Shown here in pieces: positions 43,984-55,825 of a stretch of DNA of 64,000 nt. The notes below the pieces were generated by a model. That model had not been told where the DNA came from and searched no databases. It worked only from the letters and a program-made list of their open reading frames with translations. Source of the stretch: Phellopilus nigrolimitatus (lineage: Eukaryota; Basidiomycota; Agaricomycetes; Hymenochaetales; Hymenochaetaceae); assembly GCA_021029095.1 (NCBI GenBank), contig JAJOHG010000060.1:98699-162698 (forward strand), given 5' to 3'. Positions within the stretch are counted from its first letter, which is position 1, and the number at the start of each line of letters is the position of its first letter. The translations under genes were made by a program, and so were the position numbers.

Positions 43984-45380
43984 GGCCTGAGGTGCCCGTG
44001 CGCGCTGGAACGTTGCGGCGTCGGCCTGCCCCTGCATTGTCGCTCAGCCCGCCCCGCGGCACGCCTGCGCCCGCGTCTGATCGGCGTCCGTCCGTCGGCT
44101 TTTGGTCCGTCTGCGCGGCCCCCGGCACTGCACTGCACTGCCGCCCACTGCCCTTGCCCGCCTGATATCATATCTGTCTCATGGTTTTTTGCTTTTTTAA
44201 TTAAATTTTGTGTGTGTGTGTGTGTGTGTTTTTTCCAGTTTTTTTTTCACTTGCGTGCCTGGACGGCCAAGGTGCCTCGCGGACGTCCGTCGCCGTCGCG
44301 CTCGTCTCGTTTCACGCCCTGCATCAAGTGCCTCGCGCGCCCCCGGCGCGCACGGTTCGCCCGGCCGTCCGATCCCCATGACACGACCGAGGCACGCCTC
44401 CCTTCCCCCTCTCCCCTTCCCCTTCCCCTTCCCTTTCCCCTTCCCGCTATCGCTCTATCGCTCTATCGTCCACACCGCCCCTATTGCATTTATCCCCTAA
44501 GCTATGTTCCACGTGTACCACGCTCCCCCCCGCATCCACGCTCTCGCTCTTCTTCTTTCTCGCACCCACTACTGACCTGCACGCCTTCGCACACGACACG
44601 TCCACGTCCACGTCCACGTCCATCGCACCGTCACACCACCACCCCGCGCATCCGTCCGTCCGTCCGCATATCCTGCTATCGTCGCCATCGTCATATCGCT
44701 TTCACTCTGCTCTTTTTTCTTTTTCTTTCTTTCTTTCTTTTTTCTGCCCTTCTTAGCTTACTCACACCCCACTAGTGTACCTACCCACCCACCCGCTTCC
44801 GCTTCCCCCGGCCGCGCATCGCATCGCATCGCATCGCATCGCATCGTGACGCATTTATAGACTTCCCAGAACCTTTCCTTGCATATACCAATTGTACCAA
44901 TCTCCGAACCCCACACTGCAGCAGCGATACTTATGTATAATCATATTCAGTTATAGAACCGTTCTCGCTTACGGCCGACGAGTTGGCTGTTCGCTGTCGT
45001 CTGAGGGCATATTATTCTCCCCTGCGCCTTCCTCGAAGATCACATTCATTCGTGGCGTGCGTGCGCCCATCCATCCATACATCCATATCACATTCATTCC
45101 CCCCCCCCCCCCCCCCCCCGGTCTTCCTGATTCCGCGCACCCACTACAAACGCATTCTCTATACAGATTGTGTCACACCCGGCCCATGTGCAGCATACCT
45201 AAAATACGAGATACGAAGATTTCGCAGCCCATTGCAGTCCATTGCAGTCCATCTCGCTGAATTGGATCTGAGATAACCTGCACGGCAGCGCAATCGATGC
45301 CCAGACAAAACAGCGCAGCAGCACAGCGGCCGAAAATGAAAAGCCGCCGCCGCCTTCCCCCGCGCAAAAACCCGCACAGG
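43984..45380. other. Intergenic, repeat-rich
   Basis: 3' flank of the Zn2Cys6 gene and 3' flank of TYR1 (convergent). Contains a TG repeat (44209-44229), CCCTTCC-type pyrimidine tract (44400-44450), GCATC pentamer repeat (44816-44846) and a run of 21 C (45099-45119). No gene seen. Confidence 0.6.
45099..45119. repeat. Poly-C tract, 21 C
   Basis: Run of 21 C after CATTCATT; equivalent to the poly-G runs elsewhere but on the other strand. Confidence 0.9.
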
Positions 45381-47512
45381 CTAGCGAGGCCCGGGCGCGG
45401 GGTTAGGCGCCAATACGGGCGAGGCGTTGATACCGGCACTCGCCTTCCCCTCCGTATCGACCCCGGGAGCACCGCCGGGGCGAGATTCGCCGCTGCCGCT
45501 GCCGCCGCCGCCGCCATCCGCGCTGCTGCTGCTGTCCAGTATCGCCCTGATCATCTCCGTCCCGAGCCGCGCAGACTCGCCGAAGCGCGGGCGGAAGAAC
45601 TCCGCGGTGCGCTCGAAGCGCGCGCGGTACAGCTCGAAGCTCCCGAAGCGCACGCACTGGCTCCACCCGCGCGCGGCGACGACGAACTCGAGGTCGTCCG
45701 CGCGGTGCGACACGTCCGCGAGCGCGGCGTCGATCGCGCCGTCCAGCCGCGCGCGCGCGCGGAACAGGTACTCCGCGACGCCGATCCACAGCCGGAAGAT
45801 CGGCGTCGCCGCGAGCGCGAGGTGCACGAAGGGGTTGATCCCGAGCGCGGCCCAGCAGTCGACCATCGCCAGCAGCGAGAGGTGCGAGTTCGCGGTGGGC
45901 GCGCTCGCGGTCGGGCTCGCTGGAGACTGGTCCGATTGCGGCTTCCTGCCAAGGCTGAAGCGGTCGAGCATGTCCTCGCTCAGGAGGATCGTCGGGTGGC
46001 CGTTTTTGTCTTCGCCTTCAAAGACCTTCTCTCGGGCCCGGTAGAGGCGGCTCTGCAGAGCCTCGCGGTCGCCCTCGAGGATGAGCTTGTACAGCCCGGT
46101 CGCGCTTGCCGCGAATTGGCCAATTTGCACCCGAGCAGAAGGGTTGAGAATAGCGAGCCCGGCGTAAACATGCCACTTATTTGCGTAAATTCGGTGCGTG
46201 ATGTTGACCTTGACTGTTTCGATCCCTCCGACATAATACCCGTGCTCCCAAGGGTAAGATGTCTGGGCAGCCCATGCAGTGCCCATGCTATTAAAAAAAA
46301 GTTCCATTAATGAAAATCCTCATGAAGATTTTGGAGCAAAGGGCCAGAAAAAGGATGGCGATGCCTGTGGTGGATCAACTATATATAGCAAAAGGGGATA
46401 CTTAGGGGGAAAGAAGGTTCCGCAGAAAAGAAGTGCGAGGAAGGAAGCGAGACGGATTTAAACCCACCTTAAGAACGCCGCGTGTGTGACTGCCTGGGTA
46501 TTCGCAGTTACGAGATCGTGATCATCGTACGAAAGATAGACAAATCGGGACCGAAGCGGTCGGAGGATGCTCTCAACGAGCGTCTGCGCCTCGTCTGAAG
46601 CACGGTGCTTAATTATGACCTAGATAGAGTCGGAGACTGACTATCAGCAAAGGAAAGACGTTTCGCCGAGGTATTGCAATAACAACGACACATACGAGAG
46701 GCTGGCCAAGAGGAGAAACCGTCGGTCCGTGCAGAGAATGGCAAGATACAATATGTACATCTTGAGGGAGGTATCTTTCGAACGCAGTCTTCTCAGGGGC
46801 TTTGACCGAGGTTTGTCCGCCGACGATGGCACCTACTTTACTGGCTGGGAAAGAAGAGAAGCGTCAGAAGTTTTGCGATGGTCGGGTGCGAGAACAGCGC
46901 TGATAGAGATGGTAGAAGGCGTGTGCGAAAACAGGACAAAACGTCCAGCTGGACAGCCAGGATTGGTTCGGACATAACGCATTGTGATAGGAGGAGGGTG
47001 GGTAAACGAAGGAGTTGGAGTACGCACATGGACCATATTGGGCGACAACCTGGTCGATGAACTCGGCTTCAACAGAGTATATTATGAAGTCTGACATGCG
47101 CGACACTTGGTGGCCGTCCGGAAGGACGTTTACACCAAGAGTGTCTGGAAATGAAGTGCAAGATCAGCATGTAGGGCAAAAAAGACGCCACGGCGCTCTC
47201 AATAAGCCGAAAGGAAGAGCCTCTACCTCGCATGTCCTCCTTCAGCTCCTCGCACTTTTCCGGCCGGTCGCAGACGTGGATCCTGGTCACATCGTAATAG
47301 CAGTTTATAATTCACATTCATGCTCTTCGGCAACTTTAGAATATCAAGATCGCTAGAACGAGACGGACATACTTTTTCCAGCCGGCGCGTGAGAGATGTG
47401 CGGCGTACATGCGCCCCATCTCGCCCATCCCGATGAGTCCGATGGCGGGCTGCTCGTCCGCTGGTGCGTCGGGCGTGACATCGACATTGATGCCATTGAT
47501 CTTGTTCGTCAT
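45381..47512 (-). CDS. TYR1: Prephenate dehydrogenase, 506 aa, six exons
   Basis: Oxidative decarboxylation of prephenate to 4-hydroxyphenylpyruvate with NADP+, for tyrosine synthesis in the cytosol. Exons: 47373-47512, 47227-47282, 47028-47144, 46696-46844, 46468-46619, 45381-46287; all joins keep frame (1521 nt). The Rossmann motif is GLIGMGEMGRMYAAHL (GxGxxG at 28-33). Then come IHVCDRPEKCEELKEDMR, IIYSVEAEFIDQVVAQYGP, VGAIVGGQTSVKAPEKTAFE and VSCHSLHGPTVSP. The C-terminal half (SMGTAWAAQTSYPW, GGIETVKVNITHRIYANKWH, NSHLSLLAMVDCWAALGINP, DDLEFVVAARGWS) follows yeast Tyr1 closely. It is about 50 residues longer than yeast because of a Gly/Ser/Pro tail. No ACT domain is visible. Confidence 0.95.
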
Positions 47513-47974
47513 CGTGGGCGGTGCAGAAGGGATAAAAAGAGGGAAGGAATCGCGTCGTCGTTCCGCAACAGTGACTCGAGCTGGCTGCTGGCGCATCGAC
47601 TTCCCGATTTGGATATAAGCATCGGGTGACTCAAACACATTGTCCTGCGTGGATACCAAACGACACAGATCGTGCTATGGCTGACAGACGTTCTCGTCGA
47701 ATACTTTGATCATCAAACACAGAATTTGAGACAGATATCCATACTAACGGGTATAAACAATTTTGATATGTGGCAAGCAAAACCGGCGAAGACGGAACGA
47801 CTATTCGATACAGATTGACTTATTGAAATGAGTCTAATGTAAGGATGAGGGCGGAAACGATGAGAACAAAACCAAGAAATTAGGAGAAAAGAAGTCCGGG
47901 GAGCACCAGCGCAGCTCGATCTCGTATTGCCTAGTACGACTCGGAAGCGAAAGCCAAACGGAGATGCAAAGCAC

Positions 47975-48509
47975 TTAGCACGCGACACGGCTCCTGCCTG
48001 CCATGTTCGACACAGACATGGACGGGATCGAGCGCGAGGGATCGTCAATCGGCCACATGAGCTCCTCCGTGATGAGCTCTCGCACGTATGGGCAATCAGG
48101 CTTCACGTCGCCGTCCTGCGGGGAAAAGTCACCCGTCCTCGTGACTCCGTTGTCAAAGTACTCCAGACGCCAGTACTGCAGAGTGGTAGTCTAATAGAAT
48201 TAACCAGATTAGCGAACATTTTAAAATTTATAGATTTACGAAAGGAAACGCACGGGGTACTGTTTGGTGTGTGTAGGTTTAATGACACGAGCGGGGAGCC
48301 AGACAGAGTGGCGCCCCTCGCCGCGAACGTGGACCAAGACTTGCTGGCCAGACTAAATAACACGAAGAACGAATTAAAGGCCGAAAAACGTTGGATATCA
48401 TTGTTAAACGTACAGAAAATTGGTACGACCAGGGCTCATCGCAGTGTTGCGGACCATCGAAGCCAGTCGCGATAACTTGAGCAACAGTCTTAAGACCCCA
48501 GATCGGCAT
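47975..48509 (-). CDS. Small Tudor/SH3-like protein, 136 aa, three exons
   Basis: Exons 48414-48509, 48254-48352, 47975-48190, all phase 0 (411 nt); donors GTACGT and GTGCGT, acceptors TTTAG and ATTAG. The product has MPIWGLKTVAQVIATGFDG, then a beta-rich core SGQQVLVHVRGEGRHSVWLP and ARVI, TLQYWRLEYFDNG, and DFSPQDGDVKPDCPYVRELI. The VWLPARV...YFDNG...FSP.DGDVKPD pattern resembles small basidiomycete proteins with an SH3/Tudor-like barrel, as I remember them; I cannot name a Pfam family. Function unknown. It lies about 460 bp upstream of TYR1 on the same strand. Confidence 0.65.
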
Positions 48510-51317
48510 TGTGAATGATTTTCGGTGTGGGGGAAGGTGGCAGCGAGTTTATATATGAAGGCGGTGACGTGTGCCGAAGACAAAGTGACTGTGTCGCGGA
48601 TGTAGCGGAAGCAGAGTGCACTGGTTGCGGAGCGGGTAAAACTGAGACTTTGGAGTCGTCTGGAAGCTGTTTGTTGGGTTGTCTTCGAACGAGCACACTG
48701 TATTTATGTGCTCTCGCCAGAGCTGAGTGGGTCCAGGAGTCTGATGGAGACATTGCGTTCGGGTGGAGGTCAGAGCGGACAAACGTAACCACCTGCACTT
48801 CGGCGCATTCGAATACAAGGCCTCGCCTTCGCAAGGGAAACTCGTCCTCCAGGTTTGGACAACTCTTTCAGCGCCTTTGACGCACTCGTTTTGCTGAGTG
48901 GAAACATTGGATGGTCGTCAACGACGAGGGAAGCTGCGTTGAGAGTCTCTACTCAGGATGGAACAAACGTCGATCCCGAATAGGAAGTTCCGCGTGGCGT
49001 TAAAACAAACAACGCTTGCTGCTTTCGGTTTAGAGCGCTTCGCTCACAGAGATTTTAAACTTCAGACAAACCCCTCCTTTCGTAGCGTGCGCATGCGTGA
49101 TCGCAATAGAGTTTCTCTGTAACTTACTCTGTGTCTCTCGCGATGAATTCCAGAAAAGAAAAATACAAGGCTACTCCTTTCTGTTCGACTTGATAGCATG
49201 AAATGCTTCTCGTTGTTCTGACTTCGAAGAGATAGGAGGAAATTTGAAGGTGTGTCAACGTCGAGGCAATCCAAGCCAAAAGCAAGTTATTCACTGGTTT
49301 CCTACCGAGCCCAGACCTCCGAATCCCAGTCACATTAGGTTATCAAATACTGTGTCGATCCACATCACGGAAGGGATTTGTGAGTCATCTGAAGTTTCGG
49401 TGATTCTAACATGTCGGTCATTTCGTTGATCGTTAGTGCACTAATTGGCACTACTCATGCAGAGTCAATTACTACGTTGTCGCGATGCCCATAAATTTTC
49501 GAAGACATCCCAATGCAAGACTCTTTGCTGCGCTGACCATGCGCACATCGTCACCATCAGCTTGCTCAAAGAGTCTTTATAGGCAGTCCTTGTTATCCAG
49601 CTCCTTGCGATCGCTTTAGGACTATGCTTCTCTCAGATCTGCGCCGACCTCTGGATCTAGTGCTAGATTTCAAAGCAAAAGGGACCTGTTGTACTTACTA
49701 TTTACTTGACATGCGGTCTGAGAAAACATCTCTGGGATCCAATTTGCTATTTTTATACACTAAGTGTAAGCATGCATAATTGCTATGGAGCGCCCCGCAG
49801 CTTCATTCGCAGGAAGGACGACTCAAAGTCGAGTCGCACGGTCCTGCATCGTCCATCAAGTCTGTACTTATAGACTTGACTTACTCTTCTCATGTAGAAG
49901 TTCAATGGTTATGTTTCGTGCTGAATGGTGCATCTCTTCCTCATTCCTGAGTATACTGCAGAGGCAAATGCAATACAATTTTTTTGTATCTTGCAGCATT
50001 ACATGTAACTACATACAAGAAACCGACTTCGCAATTGACACTAAAACATGACAGTTGAGAATCAAATCAACTACAAAGGCACATATGTTCCTCCTGTACG
50101 GGCCGCAACCGACCTCATGAATTATCGGCACGATCTAGGATAAGGAGAATCAGTCTCCACCGCGAAAAGTTCAAGATCCTCCCTTCGACGGCGGACGAAT
50201 CCACCGACAGCGAAAACATCCCAAATATCAACTCGCGGAGTGCAACTTTCTAAGAAGACAAAAGTTATGCGAAAACGCAAGATATAGCGGAAATAAAAGT
50301 CGCGCACGGACCATCCACGGATCGCGTAAGCTTCTTCGCTTGGTATAAAAGCCTTTTCCCGACTCTCGCGTGTTTCTTCACAGTCACCTCGACCTCTGCA
50401 TTGCCGTCTCGCTGAAGACTGATTGAAGCGCGAGGCTTGCACCGCATGACTTGCGAGGTCGCGAGGTCGGGAGGAATGAATCTGCAGAGTCACGAGCTGG
50501 GCATGCCGTCTACTTATTTTTTATACTGGTCGGGCGGCGAATCAGCTTTTGGCACATTCTTTCATCGTGTTACCTCATTTCAGCTGGCAATGTAATGATG
50601 TTTTGACCGAACTTGACTTGATGAGGAATAGACATGAATTCTTCCGACCAGCGAGCATGAGCCCTTGCGCAAAATCATTTTCCGAAGACAATTGACGCGG
50701 AGATGGGCGAGCAATTCATGAATGTAAGTCGATGAGTCCGTTTCATTCTGGATCCTCTTCTCCTGACCTCGAAGTTTCCTAGTTTTATCCGTCATGCTGA
50801 AGTTTCAGATCTATGCTACTTAATCTCCTCAACACACAAGCCAAACTAGCTACTATTTGTCCTCGAATCACTTCGATGTTTGTGCACTGTTTAACAGCTT
50901 TCTAGGGCCATTTTCATCGAGTCGAAACGTGCTTCTTCAAGTTTACATCGGCGAGAATTGCTTCGTAGCATCTGAGTATATGGTTGCCAGATTCCAACCC
51001 GAACCGATGCCGTTGCCGTGCTAAGAGCGTGTTTTATACGAGTATTCTGGTCAGGTCGCTCCAGTCCTTTAGGGCACGCTGTATCGCGCGTATATATTCA
51101 CCCTCATGAAAGAGTTTAGTCTACACCGAAATGAAGCAGTTCTCTACGATTTTTGTTTAGCCAAACATGATAATCACATATGAACCCAACATGTGACAAG
51201 TGTAGCTTCCTCTTTGGGGGTATGCACTGTATGTAACGCCGACCTGCGTGCTGTGGACAGGAAACGACTGCTCGCTCTTCACTCGCTACCAAATGCTTGA
51301 AGACCGCAGGTAGCACA
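48510..51317. other. Gene-poor spacer
   Basis: 2.8 kb with no supported gene. It holds the inverted copy of the dispersed repeat (50085-50308), and its last part is the RPB7 promoter. Confidence 0.5.
50085..50308 (-). repeat. Dispersed repeat, copy 2 (inverted)
   Basis: About 224 bp matching 34011-34232 on the opposite strand, end to end from CGTGCGCGACTT to CAGGAGGAACAT. Differences are scattered substitutions, mostly transitions. Confidence 0.75.
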
Positions 51318-52170
51318 ATGTTCTTCATCGTAAGTCCTTTGCGTGCGTTTAAAACAAAACTCCGCTGACTTATGACTCGCATGTCAACGCAGAAGGAGCT
51401 CACGCACACCATCTTGCTGCACCCGTCCTACTTCGGGCCGCGCATGCTGCAATTCCTCGAAACGAAGTTGTACGCAGACGTAGAGGGGACGTGCTCCGGG
51501 CAGTTCGGATACATCATTGCTGTCGTCAGCATCCTTGACATCGGCAAGGGCATGGTCCTTCCTGGCAGCGGCCAGGCAGAGTTCGTGACACGCTACCGTG
51601 CGATCGTGTTCAAGCCGTTCAAGGGCGAGGTCGTGGACGGGGTTGTGAACAATGTGAACAAGGTGTGGATGGATGATACGAATGAGAGATGGTTGATCGA
51701 ATTCTGTGACAGATGGGTTTCTTCGCGGAGGTTGGCCCGTTGACGGTGTTCGTCTCGCACCAGGTACGTCTAGCCACTCCCTGTCTTCCTTCATGGAAGT
51801 CTCATTATGCATCCCTCTCCCTAGCTTATCCACCCGGACATGAAATTCGACCCGAACTCGAACCCTCCGTCGTTTGCATCTGATGAGCAAGTCAGTCCGA
51901 TTTTCGTTCCATATTCTTTGCACCACTACCCTCAGCCGTCGAATTTTCTATGACGTCGGGGATTGGGCTGAAGGCCGTATACTCTACAGATAATTGAAAA
52001 GAGCACGAAGGTACGGCTTAAAATTGTCGGCACGCGTGTTGACGCGACCGAGATTGTGAGTCCACATATCTGTTTTCTTTCTTTCTTTTATCATGCCGCT
52101 TCAACGCTCATACGATACGCAGTTCGCGATCGGGACAATTAAAGAAGACCATCTGGGCGTCATCGACTGA
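51318..52170 (+). CDS. RPB7: RNA polymerase II subunit RPB7, 167 aa, six exons
   Basis: Stalk subunit that pairs with Rpb4 on RNA polymerase II. Exons: 51318-51329, 51393-51662, 51713-51763, 51825-51890, 51990-52055, 52132-52170; every intron is phase 0 (504 nt). Exon 1 encodes only MFFI, the conserved N-terminus. Then [72 protein letters not shown], and [15 protein letters not shown] at the end, matching yeast Rpb7 throughout (RNP-like domain, then S1/OB domain). Length is normal (yeast 171). Confidence 0.97.
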
Positions 52171-53212
52171 TGAAGCCACTTTCATTTCGCTCTGATTTCT
52201 TGTCTACTCGTCTCGCTTTTCGTGGTTTGCCTTCTCTATCTCCATTACCTTGTATGCTATTCTTATTGTACCTTGCTGTCTGACCTTAGGATACTCCTTA
52301 CAATCAATGTAAAGCATCTACATTTCAGGCCGATTTCCTCGTCTTTTATCTCGGGTCTTTATCTGTGCATACTCTTACAGGACGTTACTATCTTACATGG
52401 GCCACAATTCACCAAGTGTGCTTTTCTTCGGTTGGGACGTATGCGACTTCTATGGTTCATTGACATGTTGAACAGATACAGACACACTGAAGCTAGTGTC
52501 TTGCCGGCAATAGGCATTGTTCAAAAATTCTCATTGTGATACTCAAGCCAGGTGGCTTCGATAATGTCGTCAGATCAATTGCGCGTATTTGTTCTGCGTA
52601 CTTTTATATCTGCTTTTTAACGGTCGTGCTGTGTACGCGAACGCCAAATACCTTCTACTCAAAATACCTGTTCTCCGATGTTGGGCTTGTGGTACACCAA
52701 GTTCGTCTCGAAGGTCGCTTTGCTATCGATCAACTCCAAGTGTCGTCCGATTCTTTCTAAGCGTCCTTCGTCGTCAAAGTCCGACCTCAACGGGTACGCT
52801 ACATGTGCTTGGATTTGTAACGGCAGACGCACTTATCGACAGTCCGCTCTTACTATGAGACGTTTTGGGCTCCTGGAGTGGCGCATCGGAGAGGCTGATG
52901 AGGCGGCTAGCTTGTCAGTTAGCAGTAATTGTTGAGGATCCTTGCGGAGCGGGAGAAGGTCACTCATTCATCGCTACAAGGCGCGTCTTGTAAGTTGCTT
53001 GCTGCACATCATTTGCCGGTTCTTTCGAAATCTGCAAGTTTTTCCTCCCCCATTACTTCTGGCATGCACACTCAGCAAATGGACCATTGCCCGGTCTCTG
53101 CTAGACGCTTGCTGTTTCTCGTCGGATGTCTAGCACTATTGCTGTTTGACTTGAATCTTCAACTTGCCTGTTCTGTTCAAAGTTTGCCCTTCTCTTATCC
53201 ATTAGTTTAGAA
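52171..53212. other. Spacer downstream of RPB7
   Basis: AT-rich; open frames here have no protein-like character. No repeat or RNA gene seen. Confidence 0.5.
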
Positions 53213-54125
53213 CATCGTCTCTGATGACTAGGGTATGCATAGGTAGCATCGCTACCAGCGCCAATTTACTCCAAGTGTACTCAAGGCGGGGTGCCACGTC
53301 CTTTGAGATATCATGTTCGGGGGACTTAAACACCTTGCTAGAAACGTTGAGAGGCAACGACAAATACATACTATCCTTTGAGAGTCAGAAAGTTATCTTC
53401 AACTTTCAAACCCCGCAAGCTTCAAAGCAATATATGTCTCTCGACCCACGCCAAGCTCCCACAGACGTCGAAGATTCAGGCTGGACATCAGGTCCACGAG
53501 TGTCGGTGGACTGTCAGCAACTCCATAACCTATCCTTTGTAGATTTGAGTCACAACTTAATTAAGGACAGTATGGAGATTTGGGATCCAAACGGCACCCC
53601 TCCTCCCGTAAACAAAGCGTCCAACCTAAGGGCTTTTATTGAAAGGGGAGAAGACTTCGAGCACGTTAGTACCGCTCATCAATTCGTCCTATCTTCCCAA
53701 GCACCTTGGCACCGTGTGCTATGTTCCTACCGAGCCGACAACACTAACCAGCCAGAAAGATTTCGTGATCAAGCTGGAGCATGGGAAACTTGCAGCAGAT
53801 TCGTGGGCTGCTGTACTGTGTCGTTACGAGGCCCGAACATCGATGATAAAGCAAGTGATCTTCCGCCTGATATAGATCCAATTTCAAGAGCTAGTCGGTT
53901 ATAACTTACAGTACCTACAAGGCATGCGCGGGCATTCAACTCCGTAAAGAAGATCCAGAAGCATGTGAAAGCTAACTTGAAAAATGTCGTTAAATTGAGT
54001 GGTGTGGTAAGAGTAACCGTAATTTCCGAGTCAAATGTAGTAAGACGTGAATCGGTATTCTGCATACATACATATGTAGTACGCGCAAACCAAGAAATGG
54101 TGCTTTGATTTTTTCAATATCATAT
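53213..54125 (+). pseudogene. Decayed dispersed gene, copy 2 (unrecognised family)
   Basis: Aligns with 4100-5080 over its length. Recognisable pieces appear in different frames: FVDLSHNLIKDSMEIWDPNG in one frame, then INSSYLPKHLG, TTLTSQKDFVIKLEHGKLAA and DSWAAV in another (53639-53875), then YNLQYLQG and KLSGVVRVTV further on. Frame changes and stops show it is dead. Family not recognised. It ends about 170 bp before the thiolase start codon. Confidence 0.6.
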
Positions 54126-54295
54126 GCTAAAGACGGAGTGCACGTGAGTATGACATAAGCAAGTAGAACAGCCAGACATGTGATTTTAAGGATATTGTCC
54201 GGTTGTGTAAGTACTTCGAATGCTCACGTCGATGAATCAAGTGTCTCCCATCTTCTCTCCCAACCACCTCCTCCTCTATCACTACTAGCAAGAGC

Positions 54296-55710
54296 ATGTC
54301 GAGTGCAGGAAAAACCAAGCTGTTACAGAAAAATGACAACGACGTTGTCATTGTAGCTGCCTATCGAACGGCAATCACAAAGGTACGTTTACCGCGCTCG
54401 CTCAGGTCGCCTGAAGCTCACCTCGCGTTTGCACTTGAAAAAAGGCCCGCAAAGGAGGTTTCAAGGACACGTTACCAGAGGAGATCCTCACCGCCGTGCT
54501 TCGCGCCGTGTACGAAAAGGTGTCGCTTGACCCGAAGCTGATTGAGGACGTCGCGGTTGGAAACGTCCTGCCCCCGGGCGGCGGCGCATCGGCGGCGCGC
54601 ATGGCCGCACTCTATGCAGGCATCCCTAACACTGCCGCCGTTAACACCGTCAACCGCCAGTGCTCTTCGGGCCTCACCTCGGTCAACCAGATCGCGATGC
54701 AGATTATGACGGGCCAGATCGACATCGGCATCGGTGCGGGCGTCGAGAGCATGACGCACGGGTACGGTGCGGGTGCGCAGCCCGCCGCGTTCTCGGACAA
54801 AGTCCTGTCGTGCGAGGAGGCCGAGGACTGCCTCATCCCGATGGGTATCACGTCCGAGAACGTCGCCGCGCAGTACGGCATCTCGCGCGCGGTGCAGGAC
54901 GACTTCGCCGCCAAGTCCTTCCAGAAGGCCGCGGCGGCGCAGAAGGCGGGCAAGTTCGCCGCGGAGATCGTGCCCGTGACGGTGAAGGTTGTTGACCCGA
55001 AGACGGAAGAGGAGAAGGAAATCGTCGTCGACAGCGACGACGGCGTGCGCGAGGGCGTCACCGCCGCGAGCCTCGCGAAGCTCAAACCCGCGTTCAAGAA
55101 GGATGGCACCACACACGCGGGCAACGCGTCTCAGGTCTCCGACGGCGCCGCTGCGGTTCTGCTCGCTCGCCGCTCAGTCGCAAAGAAGCTCGGACTTCCT
55201 GTCGTCGGCAAGTTCGTCACTGCGGCTGTCGTCGGCGTGCCGCCCAAGATCATGGGGTGCGTATACACTCTTCTTCTCCTCGTCACCTCTTCCTAGCTAG
55301 TGCTTATTCCTTTTTTCCAGTGTGGGCCCTGCGTTCGCCATTCCAAAAGTGCTTGCCAAAGCCGGACTCTCGAAAGATGATATCGACTTCTACGAGATCA
55401 ATGAGGCATTCGCCAGCCAGGCCGTCTTCTCCATACAACATCTCGGCCTCCCCTTTGAAAAAATCAACTTGCGAGGCGGCGCCATCGCTATGGGGCATCC
55501 ACTCGGCTGCAGTATGTCAACTCTTTTCCTCTACGCCGCTCGCTCTCCGACCTCTGGTCGCTGACTCTTTACTTCTCCTTTACAGCCGGCTCGCGCCAAA
55601 TCGCAACGGGCTTCTCAATCGCGAAGGAATCTGGTGCGAAGGTCTTCGTAACAAGCATGTGCATCGGGTCGGGCATGGGCATGGCCGCCGTCTTCGTTAA
55701 TGAGCAATGA
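54296..55710 (+). CDS. POT1: 3-ketoacyl-CoA thiolase (peroxisomal type), 404 aa, four exons
   Basis: Last step of fatty-acid beta-oxidation: thiolytic cleavage of 3-ketoacyl-CoA. Exons 54296-54382, 54445-55256, 55321-55511, 55586-55710 (1215 nt). [14 protein letters not shown], then [19 protein letters not shown] (nucleophile Cys102), [40 protein letters not shown] (general-base His) and [11 protein letters not shown] (second catalytic Cys). It matches yeast Pot1 and animal ACAA1 rather than cytosolic acetoacetyl-CoA thiolase. Relative to yeast Pot1 about 18 N-terminal residues, the PTS2 peroxisome signal, are absent, and the C-terminus NEQ is not a PTS1. A 5' exon may be missing: an in-frame acceptor (CTACTAG) lies just before the ATG. 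Confidence 0.9.
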
Positions 55711-55825
55711 GCTCCTCTTATCATACATAATGTAGCTAGCTTTTCTTGTGGAATCTTCCTTATGCGCAACACGAATACATACATGAACTTATTCTCTACA
55801 GGCGAACGAGTTGCAGTCCAAATCG

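Noticed and set aside
41715..44171. 818-codon open frame on the minus strand
   Set aside because: Lies exactly opposite the spliced Zn2Cys6 gene in very GC-rich sequence and runs through its introns; composition (Ala/Gly/Arg) is that of an antisense shadow.
48515..48880. 121-codon plus-strand frame upstream of the 136-aa gene
   Set aside because: Antisense to the promoter side of that gene, Gly/Cys/Ser-rich, no recognisable motif.
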